Origin: Galaxea fascicularis
Lineage: Eukaryota > Cnidaria > Anthozoa > Scleractinia > Euphylliidae
Assembly (NCBI GenBank): GCA_948470475.1
Contig: OX419345.1
Coordinates: 22,501 to 86,500, forward strand
Direction of reading: 5' to 3'
DNA length: 64,000 bases
Within the stretch, counting starts at the first letter, position 1. Every line of letters begins with the position of its first letter. The translations under genes and the position numbers were made by a program. Below, piece by piece: positions 26,401-38,182 of the stretch. The notes under the pieces are model-generated. The model searched no databases, was not told the origin of the DNA, and worked only from the letters and a program-made list of their open reading frames with translations.

Positions 26401-29400
26401 CAATGGAGAGAAAATACATCTTGGAAATCAATCTCTGCCCTAAAGCAAAGCTTCAGTGGCCTGACATTGTTTGGGTCTTAAATTTAACAGAAACTTCAGA
26501 TGGAAAGTAAAATTCTTGCAAGCTTTAAGGATAAAATCACCAGTGTCTGCTATTTCTGTTTTTGACTGTGTGTGATGAAAGAATATGTCATCACAAGATC
26601 AAATCCACCAATCACCATTTTGCGTCCAATTTTTGGAACCAGATATGAACATTTATGAGACGTAAGTACAAACTCTCCTTCTTCCCTTCCCTACCCCATC
26701 CCCCACCCCCCCAGAAGAGCTTGCTTGCAGGCTACACAGAAGAAATCTTGGGTTTAAAAATAAAAAAAAATACACTGGCCCACAAACAGCAACTACCTTT
26801 AAAAATGATCTCCAACTACCACACAGTGCAAAAATTACCGGCAGAAGGCAGATTGGAGCAACCCCCTTCTCAACACAGCACCCACTGAAATTAAAATTGG
26901 CCACTTTGAGGGTTCTTTTCCTGCATTTATTTGCAATACTTACAATGTCATGCTTGGCTATTTTTTCTGTCGAGACAAGAAGTTGCCAAATAGCCTCTAC
27001 AAACTTGGGTAGGTAACTCTGCAATGAGAATGTTACAAGTGGCAGTTTATTGTGCATCAACCAGTCCTTCGCTACTTTTGAAGGACTCTTTTCAATTAAA
27101 ATCCTTCCTTCAATAACACCAACACAGGTTATATAAGTGCAAATTTTGAAATTAAACTTAACATACTATTAAAACCTCACCTCAAATTCTTCATCATACT
27201 TCTGTGCATACAGTGCTACATTATCACAGATCTGTGATTTGATCAGATCTAAAGGCCCTGTTTCATCTTCTTCTTCCTTAAAATAGCAGCAAGGGACATG
27301 TTAGTAAAGGTTACTTGATGGTTTTATTTAAGGTAATAATTATTTTAAGAGCTGTCATTAAGGGCTGGGCACAAGGGATTTCCCCCTTGTATTGAGGTAT
27401 ATCCCTGTAGGGCTCAAAATATTTTCAGACGGTGGTCGGTGATGTTGAACAGCCAAAGAAATGTTAGCTCAGTCATGTCTTGTTTCTCACCAGTAAAAAT
27501 ATTGAAAAAAAGAAATTAACTAATGATGGCCTATTAACCCAAAAATATCATTTATTTTTTCATTTAAAGGTGGCTTTAATGCACATAATGGCTTAAACCA
27601 TCATCCTTTTTAATTCTTTTTTAATATGGACTGGACAAGAGGTTTAAAACTGGACTGTACTGAAAGTGAATTATGGCAGTGCTCAAACTGGCAGTCTTTA
27701 TAAACCCTTACAGGGCTGCAAGTGACTTTAAATTTTTCTGTACTAGTGCAGCTTCACCATGTACATGTAGAAAAAAACAAACAAAACACTTATCTGTTTT
27801 AATGTGTAAGTCTAGCTACAATGGTAAGAATCAAGGATATTGACGAATACTGTCACATGCCAACTCATCCTTCAAAATAGCATTGAAAGGGTTGGGCAAG
27901 GGGTTCAAACAAAATGCATGTACCTTCCACAGTAACCAGTTTTTTCTGAAACAAACATTTTTACAATCAAACACATGCAACAGGATCAATAGCCTTTTTC
28001 TCTACCTCCAGCTGGAGTTGCTTGCTGTTTGTAGTGAGGAGAATAAGGAAGTTTTTCATCCATTTTTCCATGTTTTCTTCAAAGTGCTCAGGTAAGTCCT
28101 GCAGCATTTAAACAAAGAAAAAATGCCATTAATCTGAACAAATCCAGTTCAAGTACCTGCATATGCCAACATTTTTCTTACTGAACCTAGTAAGGAGTAA
28201 TTGAAGAGTTTGCTGTGAAAAGGGTATATATTGTGGTCTGACAGCTACAAGAGAGTGTTTTCACTAACAAAAGAAGCTATTTGCATAAAAATAGAATGCA
28301 GTTCCCAACGGTTTAATTTGGGACACCAATATGGCCACCGTGACGTCATTTGAAAATGCTCAATCAGCTTACATGCCTTTTGCCGTTTAGACCTTAATTA
28401 GAAATGATTCATCTCGCTTGAATCAGTCCGGTGTTTGTTGACACTTGAAACATTTTCTGAATCTACACATATGCTTTCATATCACAAAATAACTACATTT
28501 CTGACACCAACTGGTCTGTACACTAAAGCAGAGTGGGACTACAGAGAATGATATTACTAAAGCTTCTGGTAAATCACAATACAATGTACACGCTTTTTGC
28601 AACAAACTTTTGAGTGAAGACATCAGTAAAAATTTCTGTCAGCCACCCCCTCAAGGAGGTCCTCCCCATGGCTGGCCTGATAATGGACTACCAGAGGAAG
28701 GTGCTCACCATGAAGCAGCAGTATGCATGGGCAAATTAGTGTAGCAACTGATTACTCAAAGGAATCTGTACGAAAGCAAAAATAATACATACCTGAAAGT
28801 TCAAGCTATAGAACACCTTGCAGATGAGTAAAATGGACCCAAGGATGTCTTTTAATTTGGCCACATCACCAACACTCCTGTTAGCTACCTCCATTGTTGT
28901 CTAAAAAATGAAATCAATACAGTCTGTTCAACAGGTGAAACAGAATGGTTACCATTTTCCCACTTCATTTTCATCAGTGCTGTGTTTAGTATGGGGTGCG
29001 TACTTGCCAATTGAAGTGAAAATTTGTGGTGTAGGAGTGCAGTGAAAGCCAGGAATTAAGGGTTGTTTTTGTGGTAAGGATTAGGAAGGTTTAGAATTAA
29101 TATTACCCAGTACCTTCTTAAACTTACATTTAAAAGGTTAAACACTGTATGTTCAAGAGGAAGTCCGCACAAATTCCCCTTTAGTTCATAGTCATTGTGA
29201 TTTTTAAGAAAGAAACTTCAAACCCAGAATCAAAATAGAACCCTTTGTTTCCAAAGCTCTTTCCGTTACCACTTCACAACCATGCTGACCTGCAACAGAT
29301 CCTAAAAATTTACATTATCAATATTATTTACAGTGCATCTGTGGAGGTGGATCTGAATACTTCTCTAACATCAACATCCTCTGTATCTTTGGGGGATTTT

Positions 29401-32400
29401 CCCCATAAAACAGAAAAAATTGCCAAAAATTAGCAATACCGAAACTGCTTTATTATCCTCACAAACATAAAAGTCACAGGAATTTTTTATTTTGCGGTTA
29501 TTTTTCCATAATCACAGTGTAAACATGAACGAAAACATGCCACTTTGTTCACAAGCGACTTTTATCCTGGCTTGGGTGTCAGTTTTGTTGTTGCATTAAT
29601 TTCTATTGGATGAAGAGCATTGAATCCAGAATGGTGTGTAATTGCATGAAAATTAAAGCCCATTGTTTTTTGTTTCTCATTACCATTTTTGATTTCATCC
29701 CGGCTTAACGCATGGGACATTACAACATCTAAAAAATGTCTGCCTTTTTATCAAAACTGAAGTCACTGTTATTGATACTGAAGTTTGGAGAAGAAATAAA
29801 CCAGCCGAATAATAGAAATAACAGCACGTACAATTTATTCATTACGGTACGGGACAAGCAAAGGTCAAGCATGGATCAGAGCTCAAGAAGGCAAAACATG
29901 TACATCTTCCTTATTTCGTTTACAGTTGTTATACAATGAGTTTCAGTGTCTTTACTTAAGTGTTAAATGCAATGCCATCCCTTGAATCTTTTTGCTACAG
30001 AACAGCAGTGAAGAAGAAAACCATTGAGCAGTTCAAGAAGCTCAATAACTATCTTGAAATCCAGTCAGACACTTCATAATTGAACTTTAAGAGTGTAAAC
30101 TACTCTAGTCCTGCAAATTGTAGGCCAACTAAGAAAAAAAAATCTGTAAGAGCCTTTTCAAATAATTGCAAATAAATTTTCTAACTTGGCCTACAAGTTG
30201 TGGGATTAGAGTAATTTACACTCTCAAAGTTATGTGGTTAAATGTAATTTAAGCTAAGTTAAACGAGAAACAATGCTGGTCTGGGGTTTCCCTTGTCTCG
30301 GTCATGCGCAGTGGTGGGGGATCTGCAGGGGGTCGCGTGGTTTTACAGCTCGGGTTTTGAGGTCAACTCATTTGCACGTGCACTTTTGCCTTTTCGACGG
30401 TGCTTGGCGACTTTACTCCCCGCCCTTCCCTCCCCCCTTTTCCGGTAAGTATGTGGTAAGTATCATGGTTCCACTGTCTTTTGTCAGTGTGACGGTGCCT
30501 GGTGGTTGCCGCTCACAGGGTTGTCATGGCTCCGGTCACAGGGTTGTCGGCTCCGGTGCTCGAGGCCCCACCATCTTTCCAGGCACCTTCCCCAAGCTCA
30601 TCTATTGTTGATGAGTTTAATCAATATTAAGTGTCTCACTGGATTTCGAGATGATAGGGCTTTTTTATTTAAAACAAGCAACCTTGCATTACCCTTGCTA
30701 CGATAACAGCTGTTGCTTGGAAACCGGTGAGAAAATAAACGTTGGTGATACATCTCAAAGATAGTGTAGTTTCAAGGAAATAAAAGCTTGTCTTCTATAA
30801 TAAATTTTGATTTCAAAAGGTACACCCCTAGGCCAAACAAAACTGCTGTGAGCCTTCTTAACAAGTAACCCTAGTCCTCTCTTGAAATTTTAGTGCAATT
30901 TAACTTGGGCCTAAACTTTGTCCTTTCTAACTGACAATAAAAAAAAAAAAAAAGAAAAAGAAAAATTGACTTATGATAACATAATACAGAGGTTATGATT
31001 ATATCTGCCCTACTAAGGGCTTGGTTACCAATGATGGTATTTTTTGTTAAAAATGGCAACAAAAATAGACAGAGCCACCAGTGGTCTTATTGTTTGGAAC
31101 AACAAGAGACCAACATGGTTAGAAAGCCTTGTTGTCACTGTTTCAATGGGGTCCTAGATAACTGAAACTACTCTGTTTTCTGTTTGAAAATGATATGATT
31201 TTAAATATAACATTTGAAATGTGATTAGTTATTAACGCAATATTTCTCACCTCAAACAGATTTGTGAGTGGTTCTGCAAATTTCTCCAACACAAACTTTA
31301 TTTCAGTCCACAGTTCTTGAGACTTGAATTCATGTCGATATCTGAAATAAATTGAGCAGCATAATGGATCTACCTTTTTGAACATTTCTAACACATGTAA
31401 ATGATAGTTATTTTGACAGAATTATGCACAAAAGAATTTTACTGGTAATATTATAACTCAGTTTATTGACAAGTTTTACTCCTTGCCACTAGATGCCATA
31501 ATCCACCAACCTTTTGAATAACGAGTGAGCAGTCTGTAGAACTCCATTTATTAAATGATAATCTCTACTGTTGAACTTGGCCACAAGATCCTTCAGGTTG
31601 TGCAAAAAAAAACAAACACAAAAGAAACAACATATGAAAAACATACAATACCATTTTTAATCTGAGCAAACAACCAGATCCAACAAGTTAGGAGTTACAT
31701 GTACGCTATGAACTCTACATCTACCACGTATGCAAACTGAAGTGAAATAACTTAAACAGTGTTATTGTACATACTGGTAACAAGTTTGTCCACCTATCAG
31801 GAAAATCCTCCCTGCCTATCACACTAACAGCATCGCTTAGCTGGACAGGACAAAGGAATAAAATGAAATGATGATGAATGATAATAAATAACTTTATTAC
31901 AGTCTAACTCTTTTATCCCTAATACCAATGTTGCAATTAAAAATTAAATTTAGGTAAAAAATTTTGAACCTAGGTTGAACATCAATTTGCATTGTCTCTT
32001 AACCCTAATTTTGAATAATTAGGCTTAGGAGACAAAGGGATTTGAGAATCATCCTTGGTTAAAAATTATTACCTGGATTTAATTTTTACCTGCAACATAG
32101 ACAAACAAGTGTTTTGTCCTTACAGGTCTTATGTATTTCGCATGCTACATGTTGGGAGAATTTATATCAACGTTAACTCAACATGATCCCTGGTGATCAT
32201 TCCCCATATTGGCGGTTTTCACGTTATGTCATCGCTGCCATGCTGGTGGATGGTAAACAATAGATCTTTCATTAGCTTGTTTTGTTTGTCCACCAGCATT
32301 TGTCCATTTCACCATTGTTATCTGTGTCTCTAGAGATTGGCTGCAAACCATGTATTCTCGTGCCCTTATGCTTGATGAGCCAGTGATATGGTAAGCAGTT

Positions 32401-35400
32401 CTAAGTTAGATGGTGGTCACTATTGGTAGGTAAAGGGTTAAAGTGTCAGATCTACTAGCTGGTCATAGACCTAATTAGAGATGCTAGTAATAATAAATAC
32501 TAATAAATTGCCAGCTTTGATTATTGCTAAAAGTGAAGAGAATTTTAAGACATAAAAGTCCATACCTGTTTCTGTAACTTTTCAGGACTCCTAAGCATCA
32601 GATCAACAATCTCTCTTTTTACTACAAAATAACAAGACAAGAAAATTATTTGTAAATCAAATTACTCAAACATTCAGTTCATCAATGAATTAGGCTCTGA
32701 TATGGGATTCAAGATTTATGCCAGGACCTTGCTTGGTTCACATTGCTCACATAGCAACATAACAACAAGGAAATTACAACAAGAATGCTACATTTCCTGT
32801 ATTGTTATTCTTTTGCATTTAAGCTACAGCCCTAAGCTGTTATTACACATTGAAACTTTTAGCTGAAACTTGTGTGCAACGGTGCTGAGAATTAGTTTCA
32901 ACAGGCATTGTACCTTGTAACATAAAAGGTTGAGACTTGTTCGGAAATGTTGAAAGTGGTTTCAAAATGTTGTTTTTCCGGTTTGTGACTGGTTTACACA
33001 GTGTAGCATAACAAGACCGAGCAAGACCAGTTTAACGAAGTGGTGTTACACAGTGAAACTTTTTTTTTTATCATCACTGCGATTGTTGCAACCATCGCGG
33101 AAGTAGAAAGCAGTTCTACACCTGTACTTTTCAGGAAACTTGTCTCACAATGGAAGTTACATGGTGCAACGCCTGCTGAAACTTGATTCACAGTGCCATT
33201 GCACACATGTTTAATATTGTAGACAAAGAAAGATCAATTTTTGCAAGTGTATGTTTGCCATTTTAACCCTCTTACAAACAGAACTTTAAGTTTCATGATT
33301 CATGCTCTTGACATATGTTCGGCAAGAAAGATTTATTTTTGATGCTGCTTGACTGTGGCCTTATCTCACAGGAGTGACCCAAGCATACTTACTTGTGTCT
33401 CTATCATTGTCGCTTATCTTGGCTGGTTCACCTTCAATCTAGGAAAACATAAAAATAGCAACATGATGATGAGGCAAAGGGTTTTGTGATCTCCCTTACA
33501 CTAGAAAGGCCATTTTAGAACTTACGTCATGGCAGCTGTTTCTCCTGTGATAAACATAAAACTAATACTATTGAATGAATAAGAAGCATTCTCACATACT
33601 GTAACTAGAAATATCTAGGATAAGATCCTCACAAAAATAGCAGTTACAAAAGGATGTCTAGTCAACAATAAATAGTTTTGCAAGAATTGAAACAGACTGG
33701 ATGTTCAACCTGGGATTACAGTGCTGCTCAAATGTAAGTTCACATTGACGCATTGACATGTTTTGTCGCTATCTTGAGTTGTAAGTAAGTGGCTGGGCCA
33801 ACCTCTCAGACAAACATGTGACAAAAGCATTTTTTTCATTTTCATGTGATAATATTTAGTTAAATGTCAATTTAACAAAGTTAGCCACCACGAGCTTTGT
33901 GCATGGCCAGTTGCAGTTCAATCTTCGTGTTTTCAGTGCAGTTTTGGAGTGGGCATTTTCAGTGGTCCTGAGCTGTTGTTTTCAAGCATTCCCCCACCCT
34001 CCCCACCCTTGTTGGTTTTATTCCCCACTCCACTGATCTAATCAGTGTTGACGGGTGCCTGGAATGGGGGCTCATGGCTGGGTTGTGGGGATTTGCCAGC
34101 CATGGGGGCTGTATTCTATCTGGGGGCTGGCTGGACACAGTGGAGGCCCCTGGATACTCCAGGCACCCACCTTCCATTTTAAGCAAGGCAGCGGTTAATT
34201 GTGAAGTAGGATACCATGTTGGCTAATATTCATAAATCACCATTCCGTCCTTGGCTACTTTTCATGAAAATTAATGCCACCCATAGCATTTTGAAAACCC
34301 TGTAGCAGTATGCAACTTACAATTCTCCAGTTTCTTTTCACACTGTTCTTAAATGCAATAGCAGCAGCAACTCTGATCAATGCATCAGTAGATGTGCTAT
34401 CCACAATATTCAGCAGTAACACGTTATACCTCTCCATCATCTCATTTGACTCAAGGTACCTCTCAGCTTAAAGAAAAGTAATCATAGAACAATATTAGTA
34501 TGCTTTTTTAACAGATCATGACAATAGGGACCTTTCTGAGTGAGTTATATTTTGAGAGGGCATGGGTGCCAATTACTAAGGATTTTTTTCTGCCCCCCAA
34601 AACTTTCCTCCTTGAGTCAATCTGTTTTCCTGGATGACACCTCTCCTTTTCTCCTGAAAAAGGTCTGGCTAACCCTTTCACTTTACTCTTACCTAGATTT
34701 CTTGAATGCACTCAATGCTACATGTCCCAAACCCAAGTCTACATTTGTAAATTGTTCATAGAAGACCTACAATGCAGGTCAAAACACTTTGGGACACTTG
34801 ACAAACTTGGGCGAAAACTAGAAAATTTCACTACTTACACTTCTACCCTTATAACCGAAACGAATGTTGTTCTTTTACTGCACCCTTTAAAAACCCCCAG
34901 ACAATGTTGGAATATTCCAGCCGTCGATGGATGCATCTGCTTTTTCGGAACCGCTAAAAATCAACATTGTAATGGGAGGGGGGGGGGGGGGAAGCGGGAA
35001 TTGTTTCAAGACTTTTGTCCTGCATTGTGAGTGGTTTTAAAAATGACAATCGGCCTCCAGATTGCCAAAGGGCTTTTGTTACAACTACATGTTGAACTAT
35101 GTCCATTTATCTTACGTGTAAACACCACATATTATCATTCTTCTATATTAAACACTAGATAAGCTGATGTGAAGCACCAAAAATACCTTTGGGGTTACAT
35201 AATAATAGTTAGAAACATTTCTTTATAACATGCAAATCCAACACAAGTTTTCAAATGCACTTACAAAGGAAGCTTCTAAATTTTTTTACAATAGGACATT
35301 TGCATGATGACACCATTTGACTACAACTACCAGAATCCTTCAGGTTTTGCTTTTCTCATGCTAATCAGAGCTATTGTTATTTTTACCCTGTTGGGATTAC

Positions 35401-36790
35401 AAAATTTGAATTCGAAAGGAAAAACAAACTGAATTCTGGTAGTTGTAGTCAAATGGCATCATCGTGCAAATGCTCTATTCTCAAATCAAATCAAATGTTG
35501 GTTTTTAGAGAGAGGGGGAAACTGGATACCCAGGGGGAAACCTCTCAGAGCAAAGTAGGGAACCTGAATAAACTCAGTCCACTTATGACGCCAAGTGCGG
35601 GAACTGAACCCGGAACACAGTGGTGGAAGGCATTAGTGCTCTCACTTTTGTGCCAAACCTGCTCCACAAAACTTGCTGAATCATAATTGGGACACAGAGA
35701 CAATGGAGAAGGCAGCAAGAGCTTTGCTATCAAGGTGCACAACATGCTTACCCTTAATTGCCCAGTGATTGAGTTTTCTTATGTGGCTTGGTACAATCTA
35801 TCCTCCCCACTCTGTGTGCTTTACATGTTTTGCAAGCCAGAAAACTTGAACAGCAGCATTAACATAACTTGAATGTTGTTAAAGCTAAGGTGGCAGCATT
35901 TAGGGACCCAGATAAGAACGAATGATACAAAAACACTCATCAAGGTCAAGATAAACCATGCCAAAATCACTCCCCGGGGGCTCCTCGAGAGTCACTCTCT
36001 GTATTGTTCATAAACAAACCAGCAACACCTGTGGAAATTTTCCCTTTTCTCCTCCACATTAACACTTGCATGCTTTGTTAGAATTACCATGCTGGACTGC
36101 TCTGCCCTTTTCACTTGTACTGTACATGTGTAAATGCTAGTTCTGTTGACAAGATTCCTTCTAGCATCTCTAGCATGCAAGCGTATCCCATATTAGCAGC
36201 ACTGATACCATTGCTACATGTTTGTTTGTGTATAACTCAAGTGTCGAGTTCTCTCTGCGTGTCCACACTCGCTGTTATCACGTGCCTGTACTGCGTGTTC
36301 CTTGTCGGATTTAGGCAATTATAACAACCAGTGGCAGTGTGATAACTAAAGTTCAAAAAGATGACCACTGTTGGTCCAATTTTACAGTATGACCGTGTTT
36401 CAAGAATTCAAAGGCACGGGAATAAGACGGGTAACTAAAAGGATTTTTTCTTTACTTTTATAACAACTAATTCCCTTTTCAAATTAAGCTTATCGTGAAA
36501 ACAATTAACTTTGGTGCGAACGTTCGTTTCATCTCGTCAATTTCCACGAAGTCAATGTGATTTCGTCCATGTCACCAAAGTAATGATGCGTCCAGAGAGT
36601 CAGCGATTTACATAAAAAAAAAACACTCCACGGCGATAGTACAAGAAAACTAAATAAATTAAGCCAAGAGAATGAATTGAAGCCTGCGATAATTTTCGTC
36701 TTTAAGTTTACCTTGCTTGCGAACGGCCGTCTCCGGCGATAAGGTATTTTGTAAACTGAGTGCCACTGCATTTGCATCCAACGCTGCCAT
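11437..36790 (-). CDS. CSE1L: Exportin-2 (CAS/CSE1L), complete
   Basis: This RanGTP-dependent importin-beta family receptor returns importin-alpha from nucleus to cytoplasm. The 32 coding exons, 5' to 3', are: 36712-36790, 34321-34466, 33393-33438, 32566-32621, 31775-31840, 31511-31590, 31251-31341, 28793-28900, 28006-28098, 27181-27276, 26944-27018, 25322-25451, 24908-24973, 24715-24824, 23491-23583, 23240-23324, 23026-23087, 22444-22580, 21041-21144, 19993-20090, 19240-19298, 18685-18776, 18222-18344, 18030-18109, 16906-17003, 16163-16248, 15379-15460, 14272-14320, 13969-14063, 13383-13480, 12255-12388, 11437-11526. The sum is 2907 nt, or 968 aa; vertebrate CSE1L is 971. Diagnostic stretches: FKNSVKRNWRI (importin-beta N-terminal domain), REDFPDRWTNLLP, RYRHEFKSQELWTEIK, VDTRRRAASDLVRGLCKF, NPSKPQFNHYLFEAIC, FQRLHSSKTTKFVK and the end LHNYLQAAGVALS. 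All splice phases agree. It is CSE1L, not IPO7/8. Confidence 0.97.
11841..12195 (-). mobile_element. LINE 3' end (CR1/L2-like), truncated
   Basis: On the minus strand a decayed frame reads KPRTNYLKRSFSYSGATLWN and then NLPNSFKNVRSVDQVK, the usual C-terminal end of a CR1/L2-type reverse transcriptase ORF. It is followed by a stop, a short 3' region and a GTAT-repeat tail (about 11846-11866). An adjacent frame gives FTQRYSNYNFRNLRTN, so a frameshift is present. It sits in the last CSE1L intron. Confidence 0.7.
12690..12903. repeat. Imperfect inverted repeat
   Basis: The left arm (about 12690-12770) contains TTTGGCACCCAAGTTTTG and CATTGGCAACTTTTTGG; the right arm (about 12815-12903) carries their reverse complements. 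Probably an old MITE in a CSE1L intron. Confidence 0.55.
13207..13289. repeat. Near-perfect hairpin in CSE1L intron
   Basis: Arms starting TAGTCTGAAATGTCAG and ending CTGACATTTCAGACTA each run about 35 bp round a short loop (ACAGGGGGCACT). A diverged single arm plus loop occurs at about 37492-37536, so it belongs to a repeat family. Confidence 0.7.
13542..13610 (-). other. Candidate alternative stop-containing exon of CSE1L
   Basis: It lies between coding exons 13969-14063 and 13383-13480. It has an acceptor (TTGTTTCTAG) and a donor (AAG/GTAGAC). Spliced to the upstream exon it completes the same Trp codon and reads LLPLIKVLIDECGKYPFEFS, G, then TGA. The start resembles the normal next exon (VPLLQALIGLF). 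Use would remove the last ~107 residues or trigger decay. It could be a decayed duplicate exon or chance. Confidence 0.3.
15589..15610. repeat. (GT)n microsatellite
   Basis: Eleven uninterrupted GT units in a CSE1L intron. Confidence 0.9.
17066..17595. repeat. Minisatellite, ~65-bp unit, split by a SINE
   Basis: About four diverged copies of a unit containing TAAGAAACCTCT, GAATGAGCAACTGGGAAAC and TTCTTACTCCAA. The first and second are separated by the SINE at 17151-17407. It lies immediately upstream (in transcript sense) of CSE1L exon 16906-17003. Confidence 0.8.
17151..17407 (+). mobile_element. tRNA-derived SINE
   Basis: A box A-like TGGCGCAGTGGTGAGAGC (from 17162) and box B GGTTCGATTCC (about 17205) form a tRNA-like head. 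A non-tRNA body follows and the tail is a TTA repeat. A related copy on the minus strand is at 35486-35674. Confidence 0.85.
20281..20420. repeat. TCGAG-rich degenerate tandem repeat
   Basis: Many variants of TCGAGTTTCGAGG and TTTTCGAGAATC in tandem inside a CSE1L intron. It stands out by its CpG content against AT-rich flanks. Reading frames across it are artefacts of the repeat. Confidence 0.8.
20728..20944 (+). mobile_element. MITE, copy 1 of an intronic pair
   Basis: It contains a TTGTCTCCTAACCCTAA / TTAGGCTTAGGAGACAA hairpin and outer inverted words (AAATTAAATTCAGGTAAAA against TTTTTACCTGAATTTAATTT). It matches 31881-32100 closely in the same orientation. Confidence 0.75.
21507..21600 (+). 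mobile_element. tRNA-like SINE head
   Basis: TTGGCTCAGTTGGTGGAG (box A-like) and GGGTTCAAGCCC (box B) are spaced as in a tRNA. The cloverleaf ends do not pair properly and a non-tRNA body follows, so I call a SINE fragment. Confidence 0.6.
22244..22392. mobile_element. Palindromic element 'GGCCCC(A/G)GTTGTTCAAA', copy 1
   Basis: Ends GGCCCCGGTTGTTCAAACG and TTTGAACAACTGGGGCC, with an inner GGATAGCGCTATCC palindrome and repeats of ATCCACTGGATA. Relatives are at 58330-58456 and, with a different interior, 47807-48046. Confidence 0.75.
24125..24345 (+). mobile_element. tRNA-like SINE
   Basis: Box A-like GCTGAGTGGTTTAGGGC and box B-like GGGTTTAAATCCC, then a body ending near TTGAGTGGTCAAATAAG. 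It lies in a CSE1L intron. Confidence 0.6.
30081..30231. repeat. Inverted repeat (MITE-like)
   Basis: AACTTTAAGAGTGTAAAC and TTGTAGGCCAACTA on the left match AACTTGGCCTACAA and TTTACACTCTCAAAGTT on the right. It lies in a CSE1L intron. Confidence 0.65.
31881..32100 (+). mobile_element. MITE, copy 2 of an intronic pair
   Basis: Same family and orientation as 20728-20944, with the identical core hairpin about CTTAGGAGACAAAGGGA. It lies in another CSE1L intron. Confidence 0.75.
34770..35027. mobile_element. MITE related to 1215-1316, longer copy
   Basis: Ends CAATGCAGGTCAAAACACTT and AGACTTTTGTCCTGCATTG; the left end follows TA. A G homopolymer lies near the right end. It is in the large first introns of CSE1L. 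Confidence 0.65.
35293..35481. repeat. Inverted repeat (MITE-like)
   Basis: CCATTTGACTACAACTACC on the left and GGTAGTTGTAGTCAAATGG on the right, with ends ATAGGACATTTGCA / TGCAAATGCTCTAT. A SINE abuts the right end. Confidence 0.7.
35486..35674 (-). mobile_element. tRNA-derived SINE, minus strand
   Basis: Reverse complement of the same family as 17151-17407: shared AAATGTTGGTTTTTAGAGAG body, GACGCCAAGTGCGGG before the box B region, and GAGCAGGTTTGGCAC on the minus strand. Confidence 0.7.
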
Positions 36791-37128
36791 TTTAAAACGG
36801 TCCAAATAAACAGCCAAACCTCAACTAAATCGATTCTAAAAGGAACTTTTCCAAAACAACGTTTCACAATTTTGTGAGAGATCGTACGTTTTCAAATCTT
36901 CTCGAAATGCGCCATTCCATTTGCGCATGTCATGATCTCCACATGTTCGTTTCCAGTCTGCCAGGGTTAATTCTGTCCGAGTAATTTGCATAAAGAACTA
37001 CTTCCGCGAAGTGGAGATTGACCACCAGGATGAAACGAAAATACAGAGCAACAAATGTAGTGCTTGGAGTCCCGAAAATTACTCTTTGTCTTACGTAGCT
37101 GTATGGCAATGGTGCAGTGGAAGTGTTA

Positions 37129-37448
37129 ATAGACCTTTTTACCGATACGGCGGCCATCTTGAATTCTATTGTTTTGGCTGAGAAATTATGGGCTGCCGAG
37201 GGGGCAATCGCTGGAAAATTTATCGTGTACAAAGCTTTCAGGATAAATTTTTACAGCTTGTCTCTCATATTCCAAAACAAATATTACAAGCGTTACATCT
37301 TTCTGTCATGGTATATGGTTAATGAAAAATTATTGTTTAAAGTTATCACGCCACAGTATTCTTTAAAATTATTTCTCATCTGCCCCCTGGATATCCCATA
37401 ATTTCCTCGGAATTCAAGATGGCCGCCGTATCGGTAAAAAGGTCTATT
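37129..37448. mobile_element. MITE with long inverted ends near the CSE1L start
   Basis: The left end AATAGACCTTTTTACCGATA continues through CGGCGGCCATCTTGAATTC; the right end is its reverse complement. Each ~38-bp end carries a word close to the YY1 consensus (AAGATGGCCGCC). The left end is about 340 bp from the CSE1L start codon. Confidence 0.75.
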
Positions 37449-37767
37449 GTCCTCAACTGGGTTAATTAATGCATTTTGCCAAGGGTAGTTTAGTCTGAAA
37501 TGCTGTCTCCTCCCCCTAACCCACAGGGGGTGCCCATACCTTCAGATTGAAACAGATTGAAACAAAATTCAAGCCGAGAAACAAAATAATTTATTTATCT
37601 TCAACAAAAGTAGTGGCAAAGGTGACAAATTTGCGACTCCTCCATATGTTTTAGTCACAAATGGCAAAAATTGAGTCGCAAATGCGACTGTGTTGGTCGC
37701 AATTTCAAGCCCTCTAGGTAGGTACTTGATGAGTGGAATATTTTACACACACAAGCAACAAAAATAA

Positions 37768-37983
37768 AGGCAGGTCTCTTTCATTGGTCACATTCCACAG
37801 GTCACAGGTATGGGTCACTGTTTTATCGACTGGTAACTAAGGAAAACAGTTTCACCTCAAGCTAAAGCAAATTTTTGGACAATGATTAGGGCTAGGAGAC
37901 ACCTTTGTGTTTGCTTATTTATCTGAAGCACAGTGGCCTGTACTTTTGACCCATGGAATGTGACCTGTAAAAGAGACATGCCA
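37768..37983. mobile_element. MITE, 'GGCAGGTCTCTTT' family
   Basis: Left end GGCAGGTCTCTTTCATTGG and right end TGTAAAAGAGACATGCC, with GGTCACATTCCA against TGGAATGTGACC. A half copy occurs at about 42335-42376. Confidence 0.6.
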
Positions 37984-38073
37984 CAATTCAAACACTGGAT
38001 CCACAGTTCCTCAAATCAGTTTAATTCCAATATTTGATGGTGTCCACATATAAAGCATATTAATGATTGAAAG

Positions 38074-38079
38074 TTTATT
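38074..38079 (-). terminator. Likely OST4 poly(A) signal
   Basis: AATAAA on the minus strand. It follows a possible 3' UTR exon (acceptor at 38129-38130) that pairs with a donor at about 38552, after the OST4 stop. Confidence 0.4.
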
Positions 38080-38182
38080 ATACAGGAGGATAATTAATCA
38101 GTCCATCTTGGAAGGTCTTCAGTCCTTCCTGTAAATGCAAAATAAAAACAAAGTTGGTTAAGTGTAGTTAACCAACAGTGTG

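Larger units (their letters stand above)
36791..38073. other. Region upstream of CSE1L and downstream of OST4
   Basis: No gene was recognised. It contains the CSE1L promoter side, a MITE at 37129-37448, half of a hairpin repeat at 37492-37536, short CG-containing words (TTGCGACT / AGTCGCAA type) about 37640-37710, and a MITE at 37768-37983. Confidence 0.6.

Noticed and set aside
30273..30611. 112-aa ORF in a GC-richer stretch of a CSE1L intron.
   Set aside because: No domain. The stretch has GGTGCCTGG/CCAGGCACC words that recur at 34055-34171, so it is more likely a repeat than a gene.
11437..36790. First read as importin-7/8 from the C-terminal exons.
   Set aside because: All 32 exons, the 968-residue length and stretches such as RYRHEFKSQELWTEIK match exportin-2/CSE1L.
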